Shown: positions 10,574 through 24,026, counted from the first letter of the stretch. The stretch is DNA of 64,000 nucleotides from Echiichthys vipera (GCA_963691815.1 OY829654.1:29270805-29334804), one strand, 5' to 3'. Numbers and translations are program-made. Notes: generated by a model not told the origin, from the letters alone.

Positions 10574-11012
10574 CTCAAGGAACAGCTGATTTTATTCTGA
10601 AGTTAAATCAAAGGAACAGCTGATTTTATTCTGAAGTTAAATCAAAGGAACAGCTGATTTTATTCTGAAGTCAAATCAAAGGAACAGCTGATTTTATTCT
10701 GAAGTAATCAAAGGAACAGCTGATTTTATTCTGAAGTCAAATCAAAGGAACAGTTGATTTTATTCTGAAGTAAAATCAAAGGAACAGCTGATTTTATTCT
10801 GAAGTCAAATCAAAGGAACAGCTGATTTTATTCTGAAGTCAAATCAAAGGAACAGCTGATTTTATTCTGAAGTCAAATCAAAGGAACAGCTGATTTTATT
10901 CTGAAGTCAAATCAAAGGAACAGCTGATTTTATTCTGAAGTCAAATCAAAGGAACAGCTGATTTTATTCTGAAGTTATCAAAGGAACAGCTGATTTTATT
11001 CTGAAGTCAATT
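10574..11012. repeat. 34-bp minisatellite, 13 copies, in nol4l intron
   Basis: Thirteen tandem copies of GGAACAGCTGATTTTATTCTGAAGTCAAATCAAA-type units (34 bp, with 30- to 34-bp variants). Copies are nearly identical, so the array is young. Differences are mainly at the GTCAAA/GTTAAA/GTAA junction. One unit contains ATTCTGAAGTTATCAA, which also occurs in the 36-bp satellite at 57-64 kb. Confidence 0.95.
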
Positions 11013-11318
11013 TCAAAACCACCACAGTTGGTGTCAGGTGGAGGCCAGTTAACTTGGTGTGTGATCTGGAAGGTGATTGGTGAAACCTGAGAATGTTTAT
11101 AATGGTTATTCTAAAGGGACTCATTACAATTCCAACCCTGTTATTCTAGTTTTTTATTAATTTTCAGAAATAAAAAAAAAAAATAATCACTCTAATGTTG
11201 TATGGCAAAATGTGTAAATCACACTGGAAATATATATTTTTAATGTATTATTATTTCAGGCTGTAAAACATAATAAGTGACTATTTCAAAAGGGTATCAT
11301 GATTTTCTAAAGGCATGA

Positions 11319-11356
<38 letters not shown>

Positions 11357-11792
11357 GTATGTATGTATGTATAAAAGAGGGGGTTTGCGTTTGTTGCCTC
11401 AGGGCAGTGAGTTAGTATTCACTGTGCTCAACCAAGGACTTTTAATGTGATAGATGTAAAAAGAAGGCATGACATCATTTCAGCTTTCTGCACAATCTGT
11501 TATGAAATAATGAGTAAAACGGCACACTACAAATTTTTCGTACAAATACTATATAAAAACAAAAATATATCTGATATGTTTTTATAGATTAATGTTCTGA
11601 AACTGATATTTCTTGTGTTTGACTATTGTTACTGCCCCGAGGCAACACAAACCTTGATGGGGGAAGAGGGATCAATCATACATGCCTCGACCTTCCACAT
11701 ACCATGAAATATGTTTTTTAATAACCATAATGTGTGGATAATCTTGATGACCAGATCAACTTCTTCTTCATAAACACTCACTTGTGTAAGCA

Positions 11793-11794
<2 letters not shown>
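11013..11794. other. nol4l intron, AT-rich
   Basis: No coding signal. It includes an (AT)n tract with GTAT repeats at about 11318-11371. Confidence 0.5.

Positions 11795-11832
<38 letters not shown>
11795..11832. repeat. (GT)n next to nol4l 5' splice site
   Basis: Nineteen GT units. In the nol4l transcript this is (AC)n starting seven bases after the exon end (donor GUGAGAUA). It is complementary to the (GU)n at the other end of the same intron. Confidence 0.97.
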
Positions 11833-11834
<2 letters not shown>

Positions 11835-11839
11835 CTCAC

Positions 11840-12309
11840 CTTGCCCCCATAGTCCCTGCCGTCTCGGTCTAGTCGCAGCTCTGCGGTGTGTGTGTTATGT
11901 GTGTGAGGGGTGTGTGTGTGCGGCAGAGGCAGAGGCAGGGCCGGGTGTGGAGCCAGCGGAGGCTTGGCAGCCAGCGGGTACTTCCTGCGGAGCTCCTCGG
12001 GCGCGTTGGGGTGCAGAGCGCCAAGCAACGCCGCAGCTGCCGCAGACACGGTGACGGGCAGGTGCGAGGCTGGCAGGTGCGAGGCGGACAGGGGCAGGCG
12101 CTGAGGGGGAGGGTCACTCAGGTTCATCGGCTGCTGGTCCTCGGATGATGAGGAGGAGGAAGTGGGCGCACTGAAGTCCAGCGGGGCGGGGCCGCCGTTG
12201 CCGTTGATGACTTCCGTTTCCCTGACTATGGCGCCTTCCGTCACAGCAGAGGAGGGAGGGGTCAGGGCGGGAAGGCCGTTTCCACTGCCGCTCTCTAACA
12301 ATGAGTCCT
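11840..12309 (-). CDS. nol4l: nol4l large coding exon with low-complexity runs
   Basis: A 470-nt exon: two bases of a split codon (G|AG, Glu expected) and 156 codons ending GRDYGGK, then donor gtgagat. The acceptor is tttcag at 12315-12310. It encodes DSLLESGSGNGLPALTPPSS, VINGNGGPAPLDFSAP, a Ser run, EDQQPMNLSDPPPQ, an Ala run (SAAAAALLGAL), HPNAPEELRRKYPL and a Pro/Leu/His/Thr segment. SGSGNG, APLDFS and QPMNLSD align with SGSGNG, APMDF and QPINLCD of human NOL4L. A coding CA repeat gives the alternating PHTHTPHTHNTHTAELRLD near 11925-11870, probably specific to this lineage. The exon that supplies the first Glu base was not identified. Confidence 0.92.
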
Positions 12310-12404
12310 CTGAAAGGAGACGGAGACGTTCAGTTTCACAGATTTACAAACACATTTTCTGTTGGTGCTACTTGTTCATGATGTTTGTTTCCACCCTGGT
12401 TCTT

Positions 12405-12500
12405 TTTTATTATTATTTAACCTTTATTTAACCAGTATCCCGCTGAGATTAAGAGTCTCTCTTCAAAGACAGACCTGGTCGAACACAGAGAGACACGATC
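12405..12500. mobile_element. Retroelement 3'-end fragment
   Basis: The + strand reads TTAACCTTTATTTAACCAGT, then GAGATTAAGAGTCTCT and AGACCTGGTCGAACA. This resembles the common teleost word series TTTATTTAACCAGGTAAG-TCTCTTTTCCAAGGGAGACCTGGCC found at non-LTR retroelement ends. It is short and degenerate. Confidence 0.45.
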
Positions 12501-13897
12501 CGAAGGAAGCAACAATAAGGTGAAGAGACAAAGAAACAAACATCGACATATCAATGACATTATCTCCACGGCTTTCATTTTAGATTTAAAACTATTTCAC
12601 TTTAGTTCCCTGAGTTTCAAGTCCTTCTTTCCAGGTCCAAGCCTAAAAAAAGATGAAAAGGTGTCTCACTGATGGTAAAGAGTTTCACAGGACGGCCGTT
12701 GTTCTTTGTTTTGTTCGACGTAGCGTTTGGACCCCGGAATCGTATTGTTTTGAAAGGGTGTTACATCAGACTTAAAGACACTGAGCAGAAGCATATTATC
12801 CAACACAGGTTGGAAAAAAACGTAGCAGCAACAAGTCGCTTTTTTTTACAATAAAATAAACTTCAAATTTCAAAAATAAAAACAGCTTTAGCCTCAACTT
12901 TTTCCACTGCACACGTGTTTTAAAAGAGAGGGGGGAGTCAATCTGACACAGCCAGATATTCAGAAGAAGTCAGTTCATATTTATGATGTGTGCACAGAGA
13001 CGTACAACAGTCCGCGTGCTTTGTAGGTCAAACACAAATCTGTCAACATGACACGAAGCCGTGCAGATAGGTGAGGTCACACTGTGTATCCTCACATTTA
13101 TACATCTCTGTTTCTGCAGACACCAATGGGAGGGACTGGAATAATGTCCGCGGTGCTCCAAGCATTAAAAAAAAGAAGACATTTTTATATATAACTTAAA
13201 CAGTTTTGTCTTTTCTTACGTCTTTTTAAAACGATTTTCTTTTTCTTTTACTTTTTAAGTTCAACACTGACACAGTCCTTGTTTTATATTCTGTCCTGTT
13301 TGTCACAATCAAAGTTTGGTTAATAACATACATTTTCACAGTCTTTTCCTCCGAGGAGAGCGTGCAACTGTGTACGTCTCCCCCTGCCGAATGGCCTTAA
13401 CGTGAACATAAGAAGAAGAATCCAGAAAAAAACATCTTAATACTCTCAATTATTCATCACTACAAGGACAATAAGCTGCATACATTATGTACAGCATCAT
13501 GCTACCATCATCATTATCACGTGACTTTACATGACATTATGACAGACAGCTCTTATATATAATATGATTGCTGTTGTGTGTGTGTGTGTGTGTGTTTGTT
13601 TATACTCCGTTCCAGCAGATGGCAGGCTTCCTCTTCTGTGACATTCTTATGAAATGACTGCTGATTCTCATCTTTAATGCTTCATACAAATATTATTTCT
13701 CCAGGCTTCACTATAAGATTGTATGAGGTTGGTTTTTTCCCTATATTATGTATTATAATGCAATCCACTGTGACAACACCACAACCTGTTCAATACTCAC
13801 AATACAATACAATGCACCAATCATTATTCAGTACTCACGGACTGTCATGTAAGAAGCCGTCTACACAGGAACACCAAAACTCAAAGAGTCTCAAAGA
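12501..13897. other. Non-coding, probable nol4l intron
   Basis: No exon or RNA gene seen on either strand. Only a short (GT)n at 13574-13594 and simple AT-rich sequence. Confidence 0.4.
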
Positions 13898-15690
13898 GTC
13901 TACCTTTAGTCATTTTGCAACTATGTTTAGTCATTTTGCCTCTATGTTTAGTCATTTTGCACCTATGTTAAGTCATTTTGAATCTACTTTTAGTCATTTT
14001 GCATCTATGTTTAGTCATTTTGCATCTATGTTTAGTCATTTTGCACCTATGTTTAGTCATTTTGCATCTATGTTTAGTCATTTTGCACCTATGTTTAGTC
14101 ATTTTGAATCTACTTTTAGTCATTTTGCATCTATGTTTAGTTATTTTGCATCTACTTTTAGTCATTTTGCATCTATGTTTAGTCATTTTGCATCTATGTT
14201 TATTCATTTTGCATCTATGTTTAGTCATTTTGCACCTATGTTTAGTCATTTTGAATCTACTTTTAGTCATTTTGCATCTATGTTTAGTCATTTTGCACCT
14301 ATGTTTAGTCATTTTGAATCTGTTTAGTAATTTTGCATACATTTTTAGTCATTTTGCACCTATGTTTAGTCATTTTGCATCTATGTTTAGTCATTTTGCA
14401 TCTATGTTTAGTCATTTTGCATCTATGTTTAGTCATTTTGCATCTACGTTTAGTCATTTTGAATCTACTTTTAGTCATTTTGCATCTATGTTTAGTTATT
14501 TTGCATCTACTTTTAGTCATTTTGCATCTATGTTTAGTCATTTTGCATCTATGTTTAGTCATTTTGCATCTATGTTTAGTCATTTTGCATCTATGTTTAG
14601 TCATTTTGCACCTATGTTTAGTCATTTTGCATCTATGTTTAGTCATTTTGCATCTATGTTTAGTCATTTTGCATCTACGTTTAGTCATTTTGCATCTACG
14701 TTTAGTCATTTTGCAAACATTTTTAGTCATTTTGCATCTACCTTTTGTCATTTTGCATCTATATTTAGTCATTTTGCATCTATGTTTAGTCATTTTGCAT
14801 CTACGTTTAGTCATTTTGCATCTACGTTTAGTCATTTTGCAAACATTTTTAGTCATTTTGCATCTACCTTTTGTCATTTTGCATCTATATTTAGTCATTT
14901 TGCATCTATGTTTAGTCATTTTGCATCTACGTTTAGTCATTTTGCATCTACGTTTAGTCATTTTGCAAACATTTTTAGTCATTTTGCATCTACCTTTTGT
15001 CATTTTGCATCTATGTTTAGTCATTTTGCATCTACGTTTAGTCATTTTGCAAACATTTTTAGTCATTTTGCATCTACCTTTTGTCATTTTGCATCTACAT
15101 TTAGTCATTTTGCATCTATGTTTAGTCATTTTGCATCTATGTTTAGTCATTTTGCATCTACCTTTTGTCATTTTGCATCTACATTTAGTCATTTTGCATC
15201 TACGTGTAGTCATTTTGCATCTATGTTTAGTCATTTTGCATCTATGTTTAGTCATTTTTCATCTACGTTTAGTAATTTTGCATCTATGTTTAGTCATTTT
15301 GCATCTACATTTAGTCATTTTGCATACATCTTTAGTCATTTTGCATCTACGTTTAGTAATTTTGCATCTACATTTAGTAATTTTGCATACATCTTTAGTC
15401 ATTTTGCATCTACGTTTAGTCATTTTGCATCCACGTTTAGTCATTTTGCATCTATGTTTAGTCATTTTGCATACATTTGCATCTACATTAAGTCATTTTA
15501 CATCTACATTTGCATTTACTTTTAGTCACTTTGCATCTATGTTTAGTCATTTTGCATACATTTTTAGTCACTTTGCATCTATGTTTAGTCGTTTTGCATA
15601 CATTTTTAGTCATTTTGCATAGATTTTTAATCATTTTGCATACATCTTTAGTATTTTGCATCGACTTTTAGTCACTTTGCATCTCTTTGT
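13898..15690. repeat. 21-bp minisatellite array with higher-order repeats
   Basis: About 85 tandem copies of TTTAGTCATTTTGCATCTATG, fading into degenerate copies out to about 15850. Common variants are CATCTACG, CACCTATG, AATCTACT, CAAACATTT and CATCTACCT. A block of six variants (126 bp) repeats at 14713, 14839 and 14965 (positions of the GCAAAC variant), with an 84-bp version next at 15049. Because 21 is divisible by 3, several frames stay open on both strands (FSHFASM on +, KMTKHRC on -). I read this as non-coding. Confidence 0.96.
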
Positions 15691-15850
15691 GGTGATTTTG
15701 GGTAGTTCATAGTTATTTTGTGCATGTTTTTTTATGGTTTTGTATCTATTTTAAGTTGTTGTTGTATTGCATCTATTTTTAGTCATTTAGGCTCTCTTAG
15801 GAATTCCCGGACGTTTGTAGATGTTTTGTGGTCATTTAGCATCTCTTTGT

Positions 15851-16364
15851 GATCGTTTGTGTTTCTTAGCAACATTTTGTAAGTCGGAGCTCCTGGGTCT
15901 GTGCCCGGTGGACCTGCTCAGTAATCCATCCATGTCAACACCTCTCTGACTTTAAGTCTCAGTTTAACCTTGATATTATGTGATGCACAACAATTACACT
16001 GTATTTTTACTCACATTGCTTAAGTGTTCTTGCTATTGGGCATATGACACCCTTTGTTCTTCAGGAAATCATTACATGGATCTTGCAGAAAAATAGGAAA
16101 TCTCTTGTCACAGCTGGACTGAAATTGAGAGACAGTTACTGTCAGTGGGGCTGTGACAGAGATGACTGAGATGAGGAAATTATCTCCACACTGTCTGCTG
16201 GTGGGAGGAAAATAACGAGTCCGCAAATTATTAAAGCCACAGGCTGTGAACGGACAACGCCTTCACGGGTACCAGCAATTACACTGAGGGTAAGTAAGAT
16301 AACATTGTAATCAGAAAAAGCTTGCGTTGTTTCCTTAACTCAGCAGGGATGTGGTCGAGAGTCC
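15851..16364. other. Non-coding
   Basis: No coding, RNA or recognisable mobile sequence seen. Confidence 0.4.
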
Positions 16365-16366
16365 TC

Positions 16367-16398
<32 letters not shown>

Positions 16399-16411
16399 GG
16401 AGAGAGAGAGA

Positions 16412-16455
<44 letters not shown>

Positions 16456-16457
16456 GA
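16365..16457. repeat. (GA)n microsatellite
   Basis: A GA run with GGGA interruptions, all purine on the + strand. Confidence 0.95.
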
Positions 16458-17044
16458 CATTGCATGCAGCTGCTGTGGAGGCTTTTGTTACGGGTCAGGT
16501 TGAGTGGAGCTGTGTCTGTTTATTTGATTAAAGCCATGCAGTCTGCAGCCTGACCAGACAATAACACAGTCAACACCCTGCATTATGACAGATGCCCCTC
16601 CCCCACCTCAACACACCAGCACCAGCACCACCTCATCATCATCATCATTACCAAGCTCATCTTCCTCCCACTGTATCTGAATCACAGTAACATCCTCTTC
16701 TTCAGTCACGGTTATTAATGCTGTGACCTTTTTACAGTGTGAGGGAGGATTCATTCAATTTAAAGACACAAGCAGAAGCATGCAGAGAGTGTGCACTTAG
16801 CTCCGTCTCTCCTGCACCTTTCATTTACACAGTTCTCTATCTGGGTGGTCAGCAGTGGAGCAAGAAGTATTCACATTACTTAAATAAAAATACTAAAACT
16901 CCACTACAGTGAAAAGCCCAAGTACAGCAGGTAATAATGGAAATAGGTAGGAATTTCAGGTGTTTGTAGCTGGTCCAGGTGGCGTGTGCACTGTATCTAG
17001 GTACTAGGAGCTTATCTCGACATTACCCTGTGAGCCTGTACGTG

Positions 17045-17125
17045 AGAACGCAAACAGAGTTTACCCTGCCAGCTCTCTGGTACAAAGACTGTTTAATCTC
17101 TGAGCGAGCCCACGTGTGAATACGC
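17045..17125. repeat. Diverged dispersed repeat, paired with 20985-21060
   Basis: Shares CAGAGTTTACCCTGCCAGCT...ACAAAGACTGTTTAA and a GAGC-CAC/TGTG-GAA pattern with CAGAGTGTACCCTGCCAGCT...ACAAAGACCGTCTAA at 20990-21040, in the same orientation. The family is unknown. Confidence 0.5.
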
Positions 17126-17152
17126 CTGCGCTTTCTCCAGTGTATACACAGA

Positions 17153-17241
17153 TAGAGATGTCATGATACCAAAAATTCAGTGGTCGGTGCCAATACCAAT
17201 GAAATTAGACGATTCTTGATAACAATTCAATACCAATAAAT
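17153..17241. mobile_element. Possible hAT-type transposon end
   Basis: TAGAGATGTCATGATACCAA followed by GTCGGTGCCAATACCAAT resembles a widespread fish transposon terminus (GATGTCACGATACCAAAA...CGATACCGATAC). No partner end was found. It abuts the (GT)n that precedes the inverted nol4l exon copy. Confidence 0.4.
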
Positions 17242-17282
<41 letters not shown>

Positions 17283-17375
17283 TTCAGTCCCCTCAGTACA
17301 GTTCGGGCGGCAGCTAGGACAGCATGAAGATGGACCTGGGTGCCGAGGACCGGACCACGGGGCGTCACAGCAGCC

Positions 17376-17411
<36 letters not shown>
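17241..17411. repeat. Two (GT)n tracts framing the exon copy
   Basis: (GT)n at 17241-17280 and 17378-17411. The parental exon also has a long GT run just before its acceptor in transcript orientation, so the left tract may have moved with the copy. Confidence 0.9.
17288..17377 (+). pseudogene. Inverted partial copy of nol4l exon, with stop
   Basis: The + strand reads SPQYSSGGS-stop-DSMKMDLGAEDR and TTGRHSSQ over 30 codons. It matches the first 30 codons of the nol4l exon at 10158-9967 with six base differences in 90. One difference turns Tyr (TAC) into a TAG stop; two others change Leu to Arg and Gly to Ser. It is preceded by TTCAG (acceptor-like) and ends at CAG|GTGTGT (donor-like), lying between (GT)n tracts at 17241-17280 and 17378-17411. 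Orientation is opposite to nol4l, so it cannot be an exon of that transcript. It looks like a duplicated, decaying fragment; an assembly artefact is possible. Confidence 0.85.
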
Positions 17412-17413
<2 letters not shown>

Positions 17414-17791
17414 TTGTATCTGGGCAGTGAGGGTCTGGCTGGTTGTATAATGTACTCCCACAAACCTAAGAGCAGGGATAATAATAATAAAATAAAAATA
17501 TCTATCTATTGTGATTTTAATGATAAATCATTAAAAGTTGCCAGTCCCTCTCCTCTCATGAAACACTAAAGAAGAAGGGCGTGACGGTTGTTAAATGCTT
17601 CAGTTATTTATTGCTGAAGCAGGTTCAAACATCTTTTCCTCTCTCTGTCTCTATCACTTTGCAGACAGACAGGCTACTAAATAAGTGATTGTGGAATAAA
17701 TGGTGTGTGCCAAGCACGCTGGCAGGCACGATGGATGCCTGTGCGCCTGACTGTTATAGGTTTTACTGCTGTGGGTAGACTTCTGGTCCGT

Positions 17792-18838
<1,047 letters not shown>

Positions 18839-19123
18839 ATAGGGCTGCAAATAACTACGTAATCGTTAGTTGTCATTTTCTCGTTTCATTGTTTGGCTTA
18901 TGAGTGTGTCCATCACATGTTTCTCAAATTCAAGGTGAGGCCTTTAAATGTCTTGTTTTGTCCAAATAGAATTAGTTTAATGTGATTCAAACAGACAAAA
19001 GCAGGAAATCTCCAGATGTGAGAGGCTGAGAACAGCATTTTTACTTTAAAATTACTTTAACGATTCATCGATTGCAACCCATTTTTCTCTCGTTTGAATT
19101 AGACAGCTAATCGTTGCAGCTCT
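18839..19123. mobile_element. hAT MITE with 8-bp target duplication
   Basis: A 285-bp element. The left end is ATAGGGCTGCAAATAAC, and the right end read backwards is AGAGCTGCAACGATTAGC. It is flanked by GCTACATT on both sides (18831-18838 and 19124-19131), the 8-bp duplication expected of hAT. It has internal AATCGTTAGTTG / CGATTCATCGATTGCAA words and no transposase. Confidence 0.8.
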
Positions 19124-19131
19124 GCTACATT

Positions 19132-20984
19132 GTACTTAATTATGGCCGTGCTAATAAAGCATGAATTTGAGAGGGGGGGGGGGGGGTTGTCCTGGGACCT
19201 GGAGGTAGAAAAGCATGGCAGAGTGAATTTATGAGTGAGTAAGGAGTACTCATGCATAGAGGCGAAGGCCAACCTAATTCCTGCTGTCGCCTTGACACAA
19301 ATCCCCCCCTCAACAGCAAGATCGTCACTGCATCCCTCCATCCCTCCCTGACTGTACAGTGGGGGATCCCTGCGCACCTCCTCAGCTTCCGTCTATTCTT
19401 TGTCCCAGAACACCGAGCGTCTCCCTCTTTCCTTTTTCTTTTTCTTTCACAGGCAAACAACTCCCCTGTGGTATAATAAATGATATCAGCAAGAACTATT
19501 AAAAGATCCACTCAAATGAAAATCAAGTTACCGTATTCTATCGGACATAGGATGGTGTTTTTTTTTCTGGAAATCCTCCTGAAAAAGGAGGGGTGGTCAT
19601 ATTTTCGGGGTCTGGCTTTTAAAGGCCCCAATCACGGAGTCACAGTGGGGGCGTTACATGTCAGTATACAGTCACAACAGCAGATAGAGCCAAAAATCTG
19701 TAAAACAAGTTCCTTTCATGACGAGCCGTCATGCACAATTCCCATTTATTGCTCAAATCCCATTCTTTGTCTGTCTGTTCATATTACGTCTTTAAATGTG
19801 TCAGATTGCTGTGTGAACAGCTCACGCTCCTGAAGTGACCCACATGCACAGTTGATCATTGATGACATCACACCACAACAGTGTTTACGGAAGAGAACAT
19901 GGCAACGGTATTGTAGGACTTTATGGCTAACCCTTCCCTCTCCCTCCACTGGCCGCCTGCTTCACTGCTGTCCTCCATGTTTGTTTAGATTCTGTTCCTG
20001 GCTCCCGTCTGTAGCACACTTTTTTTTTCAATCAACTTTATTTATCATTCATTTATAAAACAGTGCAGGACCAGACGAGGTTCAACATGTGTTTTGATGT
20101 GTCTAAAAGCAACAAATCAACTGCAACGTTTGAATATATGTAGTTAAACACGGAGGTCTGCTGTGTGTATTTTATGCACATTGTTGTTTTGTTAGCGTCT
20201 TTCATAAACCTAAATATCTGGCGTTATGAATGGCGCCCGGTCAGACTAACTGCAAATTTGGGTGTTGTCATTTTAAACAGGTAAATGAGCTCTCCAGTGT
20301 CATTATTATTGAGATATAAAACCATCAAGTTCGTATTTTAAACGACTGAGATGACAATTTATCCTTTCTTTTCGTAACAGTGTCCTCCCTCTCTCCTGCA
20401 TGAAATCCTACAGGCTTTGTACATACAGTAAGCTTGCATTTATACATGACCTTTTCTAAATGCAGCAGACAATGACAGTAATCATGAGCTCTTCAGCAGA
20501 GTCAGGATCAACCACTTGAAAAGCCGACTGTAAAAAAAAAAGGAAAACAGCACATGAAACATTATCGTTCACTTAAATCCGTTTCTCCACATGAGAGTCA
20601 TGACACCGAAGTTCAAGAGTCGTGACGCAAATAAAACAGATCCATTCAGCCTCGCAGACTAACGCTGCACAATGAGCTTATTCATGCGTGTGACGACGTA
20701 GTGAGTTCACATTACATGATGCTCACATATAGACTTTAACTAATGTGTTTACATGCACACAGTACTGGGAGTGTCTGGGAGTATAATCGGTATAGGGACA
20801 TGTTTTTAGCATACAGCTTTCACATGCTTCGAGTGACGAGGTGCTTTCCATAACAGTTTACACCGGATCATTTAAAACTTGGTGTTCCCAAGAACTCTGT
20901 TTATTTATAGCCCCTTTCACACATGAACTCCAAACATGAAAGTATCCACACATTACCCGGTCTGATTCAGTTGGACTGGGCATC
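19132..20984. other. Non-coding
   Basis: No exon or RNA gene seen. A poly-G run lies at about 19171-19186. A stretch near 20030-20060 (CAACTTTATTTATCATTCAT) may be a retroelement tail. Confidence 0.35.
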
Positions 20985-21279
20985 AAACAGAGTGTACCCT
21001 GCCAGCTCCTGAGCACAAAGACCGTCTAAACTCAGAGTAGGCTCATGTGCGAAAGAGACTTGGTTGTTCATGACCAAATAAACAACTGCTGTACTCTGCG
21101 TCATGTACACAGGTGTTTGACCCGTGGGACAGCTGGTGATCGATCCTGGCCAACATGAGGAAGCTGTAGTAGGCTATGTTTTAAGATGCTCGGCACCAAC
21201 CGTATCACGGTGGCTTGATGGGAAGAGGGTTAAGTAATGCCCCAACCACAGTGTTTTTCTGGTTGATCCAATAAGGAAA

Positions 21280-21830
21280 CACCAAAAATGTCAGTTCTCC
21301 AAGTGTCCACTAGGGGCAGGTTTCATAACAGAGCAGTTTCTCATTGAACCCCATGTTTAACAGGCCGTTTTCCCAGCATCATTAAACCTGTTTAAGACCT
21401 GGGACAAAAAACATTCTAGTCTGTATGTTTGGGTCATGGGCGGCACATCGCTGTGGTGGTTAGCACTAAGTGGGTTTTCTCTGGGTTCTCCAGCTTCCTC
21501 CCACAGTCCTAATACATGCACGTGTTAGGTTCATTGATCACTCTAAAATTGCCCGTAGGTGTGAATGGTTGTCTGTCTCTGTTTGTCTCTATGTGCCCTG
21601 TGATAGACTGGTGTCCTGTCCAGGGTGGACCCCGCCTCACGCCCGATGTCAGCTGGGATCTACTCCGACCCCAGTGACCACGTAAGGGACAAGCAGTTGA
21701 AGATGGATGGATGGATGGATGGATGGATGGATGTTAAGGTCATATATCCATGACAGCACTGAGGGGGGTGAATTTTTTTATTTTATTGGAGGTTAAAGTT
21801 TATGAATAATTAGAGGCATGGCCTCTCACT
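21280..21830. repeat. Dispersed repeat interrupted by a SINE
   Basis: The same sequence as 53995-54255: AGTGTCCACTAGGGGCAG, CAGCATCATTAAACCTGTTT, AACATTCTAGTCTGTATGTT, then CATGACAGCACTGAGGGGGG and TTATTGGAGGTTAAAGTTTA. Here it is split by a SINE at 21438-21738; the other copy is uninterrupted, which proves the order of insertion. Confidence 0.8.
21438..21738 (+). mobile_element. Teleost SINE-like element with (GGAT)n tail
   Basis: Begins GGGCGGCACATCGCTGTGGT-GGTTAGCAC and continues with CTTCCTCCCACAGTCCTAAT, CTCTAAAATTGCCCGTAGGT, GTCCAGGGTGGACCCCGCCT and a (GGAT)n tail. This word order is a very common teleost short retroelement. The normally present middle of the head (around a B-box GTTCGAA) is missing. 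It is flanked by GGTCAT direct repeats (21432-21437 and 21739-21744). Confidence 0.8.
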
Positions 21831-22664
21831 TCAAATTTCAAATTTGGGTGAAGAAAAGGGATCCCTTGACCTCTGACTCCAAGATATCTGAATGAAAATG
21901 GGTTTACTGGTTACTGACAAGTGTCCTCTTTAGAGACATGCCCACTCTATGATAATACAGACAGTTTGGGGCAAAGAACATGCAGTTTCTGCTTAAGTTT
22001 CTTTCCTTGGTGTCTTAATGGTGTATAGTTAGTTTTCGGGGTGGAAGTAGATATGGGTAGTGGAAACAGAAATGCTAAATGTGCACTCACATATTTCATG
22101 CAAACACTTGCATAATTCGGAGCCACACTTGGGCCACACACGTCTAAAAAGTCTGAAAACACAACTGGTCATGTCCTCCCTCCTGAACACTTTACCCAGG
22201 CCCCATGCCTAAATCTAACAGAGTATTTCTAGAGGATAAATCTTCTGTTGCGTACTAAATTTGTGAAAGATAATTATCCCCAGACCCTAATCTCATTGTC
22301 CAGGACTCATATGTGCTTATTATTATAGATTATTTACACTTTTGTTGGTGTTTTCTGCGTTGCCTTTCTTACTGCCACAGCAATAATTCCTCAAGGACAC
22401 ACTGGAGTGGAGTGACCTTTCACTCTCCACATGACCACCTCTCCTTCTTCACCTAGTGTCATCTTTCCCTCCTCTTTTCCATCGTATTTATCTCCGTCCT
22501 TCTCCACCTCCCTGTTACACTCCTCCTTCACACCCCTTGCTCTCCATCATGTCCAGTCTCTGGGCAGGAGTGCAGTGACTGTGATGCATGGCCGTGTTTA
22601 GTGTTTCCCTGAAGCCTGAGGGCACCAGGTGTGTTTAGGAGGTCAAATGTCTCTTTGTGTCAAG
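21831..22664. other. Non-coding
   Basis: No coding, RNA or clear mobile sequence seen. Confidence 0.35.
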
Positions 22665-23751
<1,087 letters not shown>

Positions 23752-24026
23752 TAGGGCAGCACGATAGGAGGAAATGCCATTACATTTGCAATATGATTCA
23801 CCATATTGGAGGGAACAATCATTTTTGCATCATTATCCTCATTTTCATTGAAAAACACATGATCATGCTATGATATTTACGTAACCATACAAAGACCTTT
23901 TTCTTGTAGGCCTGGACGTCTGCAGCACCACAATACTTTAACAAATATTGCGTCCCCCCTAATTTGGATTTTGCACTGGTTCAAATTGCCGTTTCAACAA
24001 AATCAGTGATTATTGTGCAGCCCTTA
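23752..24026. mobile_element. hAT-like MITE
   Basis: About 275 bp with inverted ends: CTAGGGCAGCACGATAG on the left, and CTAAGGGCTGCACAATAAT when the right end is read backwards. The inside is AT-rich with no coding frame. No clear target duplication was found. Confidence 0.6.

Noticed and set aside
11734..12431. Open frames on the + strand opposite the large nol4l exon
   Set aside because: Shadows of a GC-rich coding exon; the minus strand has matching splice sites and a conserved protein.
13677..15622. Open frames of up to 515 codons across the 21-bp repeat
   Set aside because: Same reason: unit length is a multiple of three, with parallel open frames on both strands and no non-repeat domain.
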